NCBI GenBank assembly: GCA_046155605.1
Contig: JBJXFQ010000057.1
Coordinates: forward strand, 1 to 47,760
DNA: 47,760 nt
Reading direction: 5' to 3'
Source: JAEUIZ01 sp046155605
Lineage (GTDB): Bacteria > Planctomycetota > Phycisphaerae > Phycisphaerales > UBA1924
Below the pieces are notes generated by a model. It did not search any database, had not been told where the DNA came from, and saw only the letters and a program-made list of their open reading frames with translations. A program made the translations under genes and the position numbers. This document shows, in pieces, positions 25,868 to 34,404 of the stretch (the first letter of the stretch is position 1; each line of letters begins with the position of its first letter).

Positions 25868-27133
25868 ATGACTCCCGAGACCTCGGCCCGAACGCTCCGC
25901 CTTGCCGCGGACCTCTCAGGAAATCCCGACGCGGTTGCAGCAGCGGAGCAGGTCTGCTCGGCGTGTGTGCAGGCTCTGGGGCCCGGCGAGGTGTCGCTCG
26001 GGCTGGTGTTTCTTTCTGCGCACCATGTCCCGCGAGCCGCCGACATTCTCGATGTCATCCGCCGCGAGTTGAAGGCCGATTGTCTGCTGGGCGTCAGCGC
26101 TGACTCCGTGCTCGGCGGACGACTCGAGATCGAGCGCGCGCCGGGCCTCTCCATCCTCGCGGCTCGACTCCCCGGGGTCTCGATCCACCCATTCACGGCC
26201 GATGCGGTCCTCCCGTACGACGACTCCTCTGAAGAGGGACGTGCCCGCCTGGCGCGTGGGATGGGCCTCGGCGGCGCTGGAACCATCCTGCTGGTTGATC
26301 CTTTCTCCGTGCCGATGACGGGCCTGCTTCCGGCCATGTCCGCCGCGGCCGGCCCGGCCTCGCCGATCGTGGGGGGGCTCGCCTCCGCCGGCTCGTCGCC
26401 GCAGAGCAACACGCTGATTCTCGATGACACCATCTATCGCGCCGGACTGGTCGGCGTCACGCTGAGCGGTCCGATCCGCCTCGACGCGGTCGTCTCACAG
26501 GGCTGCCGAGCCATCGGGGCCAACTGGATCATCACCTCCGCGAAGCGCAATATGATCCTGCAACTTGGCGGGCGGCCGGCGCTCGAAGTCGTGCGCGAGA
26601 TGATCGAGTCGCTCCCCGAGGCCGATCGCAACCTGCTGGAGCGAGGCTTGTTCCTCGGCCGCGTCATCGACGAGTACAAGGCTCGCTTCGGCCGCGATGA
26701 TTTCCTCATTCGTAATGTCGTGGGCGTCGATCCGGCGCGCGAGGCGATCGCCGTGAATGATTTCATCCGCGTCGGGCAAACGGTTCGCTTCCATCTGCGT
26801 GACGCCGCGACCGCCGACGAAGACCTCGCCATGGTCCTCGATGCCCAGCAACTCAAGGAGCCGCCCGCCGGCGCGATGCTCATCACCTGCACGGCCCGCG
26901 GTCGAAAACTGTTCTCCAAGCCGCATCACGATGCTGCCGCCGTCTCTCGGGCCTTTTCCGCGGCCCGGGCGGGCGAGTCCACGTCGCGCGGGGGCGAAGA
27001 GATCGACACCGAGCGCCCTTCACTCCCGCTCGCCGGCTTCTTTGCCGGCGGAGAGATCGGCCCCATCGGCGGCGAGAGTTACCTGCACGGCCACAGCGCC
27101 TGTCTCGCGCTCTTCCGGTCACTCGAAGTCTGA
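25868..27133 (+). CDS. FIST N- and C-terminal domain protein
   Basis: This 421-residue soluble protein matches the FIST sensory domain pair. FIST domains are thought to bind small ligands such as amino acids and often occur on signalling proteins; here the two domains stand alone. The N-terminal half shows GEVSLGLVFLSAHHVPRAAD, LLGVSADSVLGGRLEIE and the Gly-rich SPIVGGLASAGSSPQSNTLI. The C-terminal half has GRVIDEYKARFGRDDFLIRN, TCTARGRKLF and the closing PLAGFFAGGEIGPIGGESYL, typical of FIST_C. ATG 25868 (MTPETSARTL) is chosen over an in-frame GTG/ATG further upstream because the family starts near here. No kinase or cyclase is adjacent. The ligand and partner are unknown. Confidence 0.87.
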   Translation: MTPETSARTLRLAADLSGNPDAVAAAEQVCSACVQALGPGEVSLGLVFLSAHHVPRAADILDVIRRELKADCLLGVSADSVLGGRLEIERAPGLSILAARLPGVSIHPFTADAVLPYDDSSEEGRARLARGMGLGGAGTILLVDPFSVPMTGLLPAMSAAAGPASPIVGGLASAGSSPQSNTLILDDTIYRAGLVGVTLSGPIRLDAVVSQGCRAIGANWIITSAKRNMILQLGGRPALEVVREMIESLPEADRNLLERGLFLGRVIDEYKARFGRDDFLIRNVVGVDPAREAIAVNDFIRVGQTVRFHLRDAATADEDLAMVLDAQQLKEPPAGAMLITCTARGRKLFSKPHHDAAAVSRAFSAARAGESTSRGGEEIDTERPSLPLAGFFAGGEIGPIGGESYLHGHSACLALFRSLEV

Positions 27134-27145
27134 TCGCGCCCGCCG

Positions 27146-29299
27146 CTATTTCGCCGGAACGCGTTGCACGGTGTAGTACGCGACGGCGTGCAGCAGCGGC
27201 TCGCCCTGCGCGTCGCGCACGCCGGGCATCGCCAACTCATGCACATATCCCATCCCGCCGCGCCGCAGCGGGTCGATATGCAGCCGCACGGATCGCGGCC
27301 CGAGCACTTCGATCTTAGTGATCGTCGGCCGCATCGTATCCATCTCCTTCGAGCCGTATTCAGGGTGATATTCGTAGGTGTAACTTGACAGTGAATACGA
27401 ACCGACGTCGCCAGCCTGCCGCGCGTTGATATCACGTGTGAATGTAAGAACAAATCCGTCCGGCGTGATCCGCATCGCCCGCACCTCGAAGGGCGTCTGG
27501 CCCGTCCACGCGAGGCGCTGCAGGCCATAGCGCAGGCGCCCCGTCGAGCCCCACCCGCGATCGGTCTGTCCGACGAACATCGACCCGTCGCCGCCCCAGC
27601 AGAGCCGATTCACGCCGCTGTCGAGCGCCTCGCGGAAGGGGAAGCACGCGCCCTGGTAGTGCCCATCGATCTTCTCGAGGTCGACCCGCATCACCATGCA
27701 GAGTGTCTGATCGCCGACGAAGATCTGTCCTTCAAACGGCCCGAATCGTCCCGCGCCCTCGGCGCTTGCGGGTGGATAGAGCAAGAAATCCGCCGCCGAC
27801 TGTCCCATTCTCTTATATGGAAACCAGATCGTGGCGGGCTGCATCGGCGGGTCGGCGTCTCCCTGCTTCCAGTCGCTCCGCCAGCGCAGCGACGCCGGGT
27901 GCCCGGCCCATGATCGCTCGACGAGTTGCGTCATCCGGTTGGTGCCCACGAAATCGCCCTGGTTGTCGAGGTAGAACATCGCGCCGTCGGAATACTCCCC
28001 GATCCCGTTGGGCGAACGCAGCCCATCCGAGAACGGCATCATCGTTCCGTCCGGCGTTACCTTCAGCGACCATCCGCGATACGGCACCACCGACTTGCCC
28101 AGCGCGTCGCAGAACCCGACGTTCAGCGTCACCCACGCGTTGCCGTCGCGGTCGAACTTCGGCCCGAACGCGAACTCGTGATAGTTACCCGACACGCCCC
28201 AGCCGGAGCACACGGCTTCATAGGTGTCCGCGATGTCGTCCCCGTTTGTGTCCGTCATTCGCGTGAGTTCACCTCGCTGCACGCAATAGACGCTTACTCG
28301 GTCCTTGCCCGCGGCGTCCTTCTCCCGGCGCACGGCCAGGCCCAGCGGCTCGTGCAGGCCCGACGCGAATCGCTTGAACTTCGCCTCGAACGCCGGCGTT
28401 CCGTAGGCTCCTTCGACGATCCACACCTCGCCGCGCCGCGTCGAAACGATCGGCCGCGCCTCCCCGCTAGCGCCCGCGGGCAGCACGTCGAGTCCGCCGA
28501 CCTCGAGCGCGAGCGCCGCCGGTACGGGGATCGTCGTCGCCGCGTAATACCGCTCCTCGTCGGTCGGCGGGAAGTCCCGATTCAACTGATATTGTAGTTG
28601 CGCGTCGATCATCGGATTCAGCATCGGACGATTGTTAATTTGATATTCCCACGATCCGGCACCCTGAATCACCTTGAGAAAGACGTGATTCACGCCCTTT
28701 ACAAGATCGAGACGGACGGTGTGATCCTCCGGGTTCATGCCCCGCGGCATGTCCGCGTCCACCAGCAGTTTGCCGTTCAACCAAAGCCGCAGCCCGTCGT
28801 CCGAGCCCATCTGCACCGTGTGGCTGGTGGCCTTCGTGGCGGTGATCGTCGTGTAGAGGTAGCCCGAGGCGTTGCTGTTGAGGTCAGCGTCGTCAAACTC
28901 GTTGAATCGTACGGCGCGGTTCGATGCGTCGCCGATATCGCGCCAACGCGCCTTGAAGCCGTTCTTGCCTGCGTATTCCGCGTTCAGGTCCGGTCCGGTG
29001 CCGGCGGGCAGCATCTTGGGCAGTTCCGCCTCTGGCGGCAGCGCGGTCGCCAGGTCTCGCTTGCCGCTGCCCTTGGCCGCAAACGGCGCGAGCAGGTGCC
29101 ACGAGCCCCACACGCCGCTGTCAGGGTTCAAGAGGTTCACCATTCGCAGTTCGGTGGCCTGCCGCGTGCCGAGTTTCTCATAGGTCACTCCGCCAATCCT
29201 GATTTGCGCCGGTTGCTGCGCACGCGCCGCCTCCCGGCCTATGCCGGTCAGGACAAGTGCCGCGGCAATCATCATGATCTTGCTTCGATTCCGGTTCAT
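27146..29299 (-). CDS. Exported beta-propeller protein with PA14-like domain, paralogue 2
   Basis: This 717-residue exported protein has a signal peptide (about 1-28, ending ARAQ). A PA14-like or carbohydrate-binding module follows at about 125-225, with VQMGSDDGLRLWLNGKLLVD and VKGVNHVFLKVIQGAGSWEY. The rest is a propeller of the sorbosone-dehydrogenase/NHL type (about 260-620): GNYHEFAFGPKFDRDGNAW, DGLRSPNGIGEYSDG, YLDNQGDFVGTN, WFPYKRMGQSA and GGDGSMFVGQTDRGWGSTG. The C-terminal domain (about 620-717) ends RGGMGYVHELAMPGVRDAQG and a YYTVQRVP tail. It is the third gene of a tight operon, three bases after its paralogue (29303-31444). Such proteins often pair with cytochromes c in planctomycetes; substrate and cofactor are unknown, and no haem motif is present. 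Confidence 0.72.
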   Translation of the reverse strand: MNRNRSKIMMIAAALVLTGIGREAARAQQPAQIRIGGVTYEKLGTRQATELRMVNLLNPDSGVWGSWHLLAPFAAKGSGKRDLATALPPEAELPKMLPAGTGPDLNAEYAGKNGFKARWRDIGDASNRAVRFNEFDDADLNSNASGYLYTTITATKATSHTVQMGSDDGLRLWLNGKLLVDADMPRGMNPEDHTVRLDLVKGVNHVFLKVIQGAGSWEYQINNRPMLNPMIDAQLQYQLNRDFPPTDEERYYAATTIPVPAALALEVGGLDVLPAGASGEARPIVSTRRGEVWIVEGAYGTPAFEAKFKRFASGLHEPLGLAVRREKDAAGKDRVSVYCVQRGELTRMTDTNGDDIADTYEAVCSGWGVSGNYHEFAFGPKFDRDGNAWVTLNVGFCDALGKSVVPYRGWSLKVTPDGTMMPFSDGLRSPNGIGEYSDGAMFYLDNQGDFVGTNRMTQLVERSWAGHPASLRWRSDWKQGDADPPMQPATIWFPYKRMGQSAADFLLYPPASAEGAGRFGPFEGQIFVGDQTLCMVMRVDLEKIDGHYQGACFPFREALDSGVNRLCWGGDGSMFVGQTDRGWGSTGRLRYGLQRLAWTGQTPFEVRAMRITPDGFVLTFTRDINARQAGDVGSYSLSSYTYEYHPEYGSKEMDTMRPTITKIEVLGPRSVRLHIDPLRRGGMGYVHELAMPGVRDAQGEPLLHAVAYYTVQRVPAK

Positions 29300-29302
29300 C
29301 GA

Positions 29303-31444
29303 TCATCGCTCCGGCAGTCGCTGCACCGTGTAATACGCCCGGTCATGCAGGAGAGACTCCCGATCCAACCTGCCTTCCTGCATTGCCATCAGCCCGTTTA
29401 CCTTCAGTTCGTAGACATACCCCATCCCGCCGCTTCGCATCTCGTCGAGCCGTAGGCGCACCGATCGTGGCCCCTCGCGCTCGGTCTCGACCACGCTGTG
29501 CGCCTTCGTCTCCATCTCGTCCGATCCGTAGGCCGGATGATAGTTGTAGGTGTAACTCGTGAACGCATATCGCCCCGGCTCCATGGCCTCATCGCCCACG
29601 TCCCGCGTGAACTCCAGCACGAAGCCATCAACGCGCGCGCGCATCGCCAGAATCTCGAGCGGCACGCGGCCCGTCCACGCCAGCCGCTGAAGGCCCTCCC
29701 GCTTGGGGCCGGTCGAGCCCCATCCCCGATCCGTCATCCCCACGAACATCGAGCCGTCCTTGCCCCATGCCAGCCGATGCACGCCCGACGCCAGCCCGCG
29801 GCGGAACGGGAAGCACGCGCCCTGATACTCGCCGCCCACTCGTTCCAGGAACACCCGAAAGACCTCGCATGTTGTCTGGTCGCCGACGAACATCTGACCA
29901 GCGAACGGCCCGAAGCGTCCACCGGTGTCATCAAGCAAGATATCGCTCGCCGACTGCCCCATCTTCTTATATGGGAACCACACGGCGGGCCATGTGATCT
30001 CTGGAACCGGCTTTCCCTCCGCATTCCAATGCGACCCATACCCCTCGCGAAACTTCAGGCTTGCCTGGTGTCCGTAAAAGCCGCCCGGTTTCAGGTGGCA
30101 CAACTTGTTCGTCGCCACATAGTCGCCCTGGTTGTCGGTGTAGAACATCTCGCCATCGGGTCCGATCCCGATGCCATCCGGCGACCGGAGGCCGTCCGCC
30201 ACTTTCTCCATCGGTCCAGGCCTGCTGATCGGCACGCGCACCGCCCAGCCGCGCGTGGGGATCGTTGCGCCCATCGTCGTCTCGCCGCCCGTGTGCGCCA
30301 GATTCAGATTCACCCAGGCGTCGCCGCGCGCGTCAAACTTCGGCCCGAAGGCGTACTCGTGGTAGTTCCCGGTGATCTGCCAGTCGTCGCAGACCGTCTC
30401 AAACCGCGTCGCCATGCGGCCATCCGTCGGCATCTCGATCCGTGTCAGTTCGGCGCGTTGCGCGATGAGAAACCCCAGCCCATCGCCGGACTTGACCACT
30501 CGCAGCCCCAGGGGTTCTTGCAATCCCGACGCGATCCGTTGCCAGCGAGCCTCGACCGCCGGCGTGTCATATGCGCCGGCGACCACATAGACCTCGCCGC
30601 GCCGCGTGCAAAGCGCCGGGCTTCCATCGGGCATCACGTCCAGCCCGCCGACCTCCGCCGACACCGCACGAGGATGCGGCACGGTCGCCAGCCGGTAGTA
30701 CCGAGTCTCCGCGTCGGGGAAGTCTTCGTCGAGTTGCCAGTTGAGCGCCGCCTCTGCCACCGGGTCGGCGCTCTCGTCAAACGTAAGTTGGAACTGCCAC
30801 TCGCCCTTTCCCTGGCTCACCTTGGCAAGAACGTGATTCACGCCCTTGCGCAGCCGCATCTCCACGACGTGCTGCCCAGTGTTCAGAGGTCGCTCCTCAT
30901 TCGCATCGACGACGAGTTCGCCGTTGACCCACGCCCGCAGGCCGTCATCGCTCCCGAGGCCGACGCGGACGGTGCAGTCGCGATCGGCCGTCACGCGCCG
31001 ATACGCATAGGCGACGGCCATCTCGGCCGCCTCGGCTTCAAGCCCCTCGCGCAAGTTGATGGGCGCGAGCCCGCCGGTCCCGCCGATGGCGTTCCGCTCT
31101 TCGACGGCTCTCCACGCGATCGCGCGTCCGCCCTTGCCGTCGTGCTGTTTGTCCAGGTCCGGCCCCGCGCCGCCGGCTTTCATCCGCGAGAGTTCCGCTT
31201 CGGGCGGATACCGCTTGTCGATGTTCTTGCCGCCCTTGGCGTGGTCGATCGGTCCGAGCACGCGCCACTCGCCCCAGACCACGCCGCTCCCCGTCAGCGC
31301 CGCCATCATCGCGCCGCGGGTTTCCTCGCGCGTTGCGAGCCTTACATACGGCTTCCCGCCGATCATCGGCGTCTGCGCCATCGCCACGGACCCCGCTGCC
31401 GCGATCGCCGCCAGAATCCACGCGCTCCATACGGCCCGGCTCAA
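29303..31444 (-). CDS. Exported beta-propeller protein with PA14-like domain, paralogue 1
   Basis: This 713-residue protein has a signal peptide (about 1-23, ending GSVAMAQ) and the same architecture as its downstream neighbour. The PA14-like module contains VGLGSDDGLRAWVNGELVVD and KGVNHVLAKVSQGKGEWQ. The propeller has GNYHEYAFGPKFDARGDAW, DGLRSPDGIGIGPDGEMF, DNQGDYVATN, WFPYKKMGQSA and GKDGSMFVGMTDRGWGSTG. The tail has SGGMGYVYELKVNGLMAMQE and YYTVQRLPER. By eye the two paralogues match along their whole length with many substitutions, so the duplication is old. Its ATG overlaps the stop of the cytochrome gene as ATGA, so translation is coupled. It may dehydrogenate a sugar or alcohol and pass electrons to the cytochrome; this is inference. 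Confidence 0.72.
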   Translation of the reverse strand: MSRAVWSAWILAAIAAAGSVAMAQTPMIGGKPYVRLATREETRGAMMAALTGSGVVWGEWRVLGPIDHAKGGKNIDKRYPPEAELSRMKAGGAGPDLDKQHDGKGGRAIAWRAVEERNAIGGTGGLAPINLREGLEAEAAEMAVAYAYRRVTADRDCTVRVGLGSDDGLRAWVNGELVVDANEERPLNTGQHVVEMRLRKGVNHVLAKVSQGKGEWQFQLTFDESADPVAEAALNWQLDEDFPDAETRYYRLATVPHPRAVSAEVGGLDVMPDGSPALCTRRGEVYVVAGAYDTPAVEARWQRIASGLQEPLGLRVVKSGDGLGFLIAQRAELTRIEMPTDGRMATRFETVCDDWQITGNYHEYAFGPKFDARGDAWVNLNLAHTGGETTMGATIPTRGWAVRVPISRPGPMEKVADGLRSPDGIGIGPDGEMFYTDNQGDYVATNKLCHLKPGGFYGHQASLKFREGYGSHWNAEGKPVPEITWPAVWFPYKKMGQSASDILLDDTGGRFGPFAGQMFVGDQTTCEVFRVFLERVGGEYQGACFPFRRGLASGVHRLAWGKDGSMFVGMTDRGWGSTGPKREGLQRLAWTGRVPLEILAMRARVDGFVLEFTRDVGDEAMEPGRYAFTSYTYNYHPAYGSDEMETKAHSVVETEREGPRSVRLRLDEMRSGGMGYVYELKVNGLMAMQEGRLDRESLLHDRAYYTVQRLPER

Positions 31445-34260
31445 GGCTTGATCTCGATGGCAAAGACCACGGCAATGCCCGATTCCTTCGCCGTCACACC
31501 CAGAAGCCGCAGCACTTCATCGCCGACCTCCGAGACTTTGTCTACGTTCGCGATCGCGCGGCTCCCCGCTCCCTTGTCGCCCACGTTGACCCACACCGTC
31601 GTCCCAGCCGCAAGCCCGCGCAGCGTGAACGTCCTACGGATCACTCGCCCGAGTTCCGCCGGCTCAAACTTCTCTTCGACCGTCACGCCCTCGCCCACCA
31701 GATACGAAAAACTCGGCGCGCCCGCTTCATCCAGTGTGTAGCCGCGGAATCGATACCCCGCCGGCGCGCCCGTTGCCTCCGGCCATTTCTCCGGCCTCGC
31801 GCCGATCACGATTCCCGGCCCCTTGGGCGCGGTCCAGATCGTCGGCCCGCGTCCGCTCGTCACGTTTCCGCCTCGGCCCTTCCATGCCCCCGTCGCGTCC
31901 ATGAACTCGCCGTTCCACGCCGACACCAGCCTCACGTTCTCGGCATCAAACGCGAAATGCACACCGCCCGGATACCCCACCGCGATTCCGCGGCTACCCG
32001 CGTCTTTGAGAAACGTGCGAAAGACCACCGGCCGATCCGCGATCGCCAAGGGCAGGTCCGCGCCGCTCGGCAAGCCTTCCGGCGGCGGCGCGTCCTTCGC
32101 CATCGCAAAGTACGCCCATAACGCCTCGCTCTGCCGATTCGCGTCACCACCGAGAACATCCGGGATCGTCCCGCGCCCGCTCTCGAAAAACGCCGTCATC
32201 CGCGTTCCGGGCTTGAACCGCTGCGGGTCCATGATGTACGGCTTCCACCACGACGCTCGAAGCCGATCGGCAAATGCCGTGATCTCCGGCCCGGCCGTCC
32301 CCGCGCTCTTGCCGCCAAAGGTGTGGCATGAGATGCAGTTCATGCCCCTCTCGCCCACCAGCCGCCGCCCCGCCTGGACGAGTTCATCCGTGGCCTTCGC
32401 GCCCGCGGGCTCCGCAGCCGTCGAAAGGCCATCCGCAGCCGCCAGCGCCGGGTGGAGATCGCCGACGATCTTCTCGCCAAACTGCGGCATTCGAGTTCCC
32501 ATGTAGGGCCGCGCGCGACCGCCGTCCACCAGCACTTTGCGCAGCCACTCCGGCGTCAGTTTCGCGCCGACGCCCGTGATCCGCGGCGGAAAGCGACCCT
32601 CGTCTCCGAGTTCTGTCTCGTCCGACGTGCGAAAGTAAGACTTGATGTCGTCGGCCGGCCCGCCGATCCCGTCGCGCTCGTGACAGTTTCTGCATCCGAG
32701 CGCCCCGACAACCAGCATCGCGTGCTCGATCGGTGCCGCGCTCGCCGAGGGCTTTCCCATCGCGGCAACGCCCGTCGCGAGGTCCGCGCGCTGCGCTGCC
32801 GAGAGTGTGTACCGCGGCGTCGTCTTATCCGTCGCGCTCATGCAGCCCTTGCCCGCCGACAGTTTCGCCATCGGCTTGCCGATCCCCTTCCATCCCGGCT
32901 GTTCGGCCCCGAACTCATGGCACGCCGCGCATCCGCGCGCCGCGAACGCCGCTCGACCCACCGCCGATTTCGCCGGATCGACCGCGAACTCATCGCCCGA
33001 TTCGCCTTTGAGGTTCTCGCCTGTCCCCCATGTCCGAAGCAGGTACGTCGCGATCAGGTCCGATTCCTCGGTCGAGAGCGACAACGACGGCATCCGCCCC
33101 GAAGGCCGCGCTTTATGCGGCTCGCGCAGAAACTCCGCGAGCGATGACGCCTTCCACTTCCCCGCGATAATCCCGAACGGATGCGCTGCCGGCGTTGTCG
33201 GCAGCGCCGCGGGCGAACCCTCGCCAAAGACTTTGGCCGCGGGCTCGAGCGCGCCATGGCACGCCACGCACCCGACCGTGTGATAGAGCCGCCGACCGAG
33301 ATCGACGCCCTGTTCCTCCGTCCCCAGCGGCTCGGGCTTCATCGGCCCGCCAAGGCTCGCCAGGAAATGGACGATCGCTTCTGTGTCCGCCGCGTCTTTC
33401 GGTGTGTCGCCGATCACATCCGGCATGCCGCAGCCGGGCTTGATCGATTGCGGCTCGGCCACCCAGCGACGCAAAAACGCCGGCGCGACTCGCGCGCCGA
33501 CCGCGCTCAAATCCGGTCCCATCCGACGGAGCACGTCCGCGCGCTCGCCGCTGGTCGCTTCGGCCTTGGGCGCTCCGGAACCGTTGGACCCGCCGGCTCC
33601 GGTCGAGTGACAGTTGACACATCCCAACTCGCCCAGCAGCACCCGGCCACGCAGCGACGACTCCGCCTCGGCGACGGGCTTTAGCCCAAAGGCCGGCACG
33701 CTCACCGACGACACCGGGATCGGCTCTGGCCTGAACCCCGCCTTCCCCACGCCCTCCTTCTCCCAAAGCGTCCGCAGGCTCGTCGGCCCGTTGCCCGCGC
33801 GCGTCGTACTGACCGATACCGTCGCCGCGCCGACCGGCAGATCGATCCAGCCTGTCCACTTCGCGGCCCCGCCCGGGCTTGAAACCTCGCCCGCCTTCGT
33901 GCTCCCCGATCCGTAGACCGTCAGTCTCGCCGTCGCGCCGGTTGCCTCGACGCCAAAGCGATACTTGCCTGCCACCTCGATCGCCACGCGACCCGTGTGC
34001 GTCGATCCTTCGCGCGCCGGCACGCCGCCCGACAGCGTCTCTCCAGTATCAAACCAGTATGCCGCGTGTGAAGCGTGCAGTTTCGCCTGTTCTTTGCCGC
34101 CCGACGAGACCTGCACATACCACCCGGGCACCACCGGCTCGGCGACCTTCGGCGGCGCCGGCTGTGCCGCGCCGACACCGACAGCCAGCAAGCCGCCGAC
34201 GCAAACCACTCCCCACGCCACCCCCGCAAAGCCTCTCCAACTTCTACGCACACGCGCCAT
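31441..34260 (-). CDS. Exported pentahaem cytochrome c
   Basis: This 939-residue protein starts with a signal peptide or anchor (about 1-32, GVAWGVVCVGGLLAVGVGA). A beta-rich domain at about 45-175 may bind carbohydrate. Five CxxCH haem sites follow: CVNCH (214), CVACH (331), CAACH (444), CRNCH (523) and CISCH (642). Possible Met ligands lie after several of them (CGMP 277, GRMPSL 388, GTRMPQ 588, GTRMTA 685). The last 190 residues form another beta-rich domain (GGVHFAFDAENVRLVSAWNG, GRGPTIWTAPKG) often fused to planctomycete cytochromes; I cannot name its family with certainty. It is the first gene of the operon. It should sit in the periplasm and carry electrons from the two propeller proteins, though the electron partner is unknown. 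Confidence 0.87.
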   Translation of the reverse strand: MARVRRSWRGFAGVAWGVVCVGGLLAVGVGAAQPAPPKVAEPVVPGWYVQVSSGGKEQAKLHASHAAYWFDTGETLSGGVPAREGSTHTGRVAIEVAGKYRFGVEATGATARLTVYGSGSTKAGEVSSPGGAAKWTGWIDLPVGAATVSVSTTRAGNGPTSLRTLWEKEGVGKAGFRPEPIPVSSVSVPAFGLKPVAEAESSLRGRVLLGELGCVNCHSTGAGGSNGSGAPKAEATSGERADVLRRMGPDLSAVGARVAPAFLRRWVAEPQSIKPGCGMPDVIGDTPKDAADTEAIVHFLASLGGPMKPEPLGTEEQGVDLGRRLYHTVGCVACHGALEPAAKVFGEGSPAALPTTPAAHPFGIIAGKWKASSLAEFLREPHKARPSGRMPSLSLSTEESDLIATYLLRTWGTGENLKGESGDEFAVDPAKSAVGRAAFAARGCAACHEFGAEQPGWKGIGKPMAKLSAGKGCMSATDKTTPRYTLSAAQRADLATGVAAMGKPSASAAPIEHAMLVVGALGCRNCHERDGIGGPADDIKSYFRTSDETELGDEGRFPPRITGVGAKLTPEWLRKVLVDGGRARPYMGTRMPQFGEKIVGDLHPALAAADGLSTAAEPAGAKATDELVQAGRRLVGERGMNCISCHTFGGKSAGTAGPEITAFADRLRASWWKPYIMDPQRFKPGTRMTAFFESGRGTIPDVLGGDANRQSEALWAYFAMAKDAPPPEGLPSGADLPLAIADRPVVFRTFLKDAGSRGIAVGYPGGVHFAFDAENVRLVSAWNGEFMDATGAWKGRGGNVTSGRGPTIWTAPKGPGIVIGARPEKWPEATGAPAGYRFRGYTLDEAGAPSFSYLVGEGVTVEEKFEPAELGRVIRRTFTLRGLAAGTTVWVNVGDKGAGSRAIANVDKVSEVGDEVLRLLGVTAKESGIAVVFAIEIKP

Positions 34261-34307
34261 CGGCAGGCTCCTTCAAGAGCCTACGACAATACCACAAATC
34301 AACCATC

Positions 34308-34332
34308 GTGAGCCGGGGCGTCCACGCCCCGG
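34308..34332. repeat. Palindromic element GTGAGCC(G/A)GGGCG type, copy 1
   Basis: GTGAGCCGGGGCG (34308-34320), TCCA and CGCCCCGG (34325-34332) form a hairpin with 8-base arms. The outer GTGAG is unpaired here, as CGGTG follows instead of CTCAC. A fuller copy lies at 36891-36920. It is 47 bases before the cytochrome start, in the gap between that gene and the next one. Confidence 0.6.
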
Positions 34333-34404
34333 CGGTGATGCACGCCTTGCCTACTGCTGTCGACCTCGTTCCCACCCCGACTCGCCCACTTTGGGTGCTT
34401 CGCC

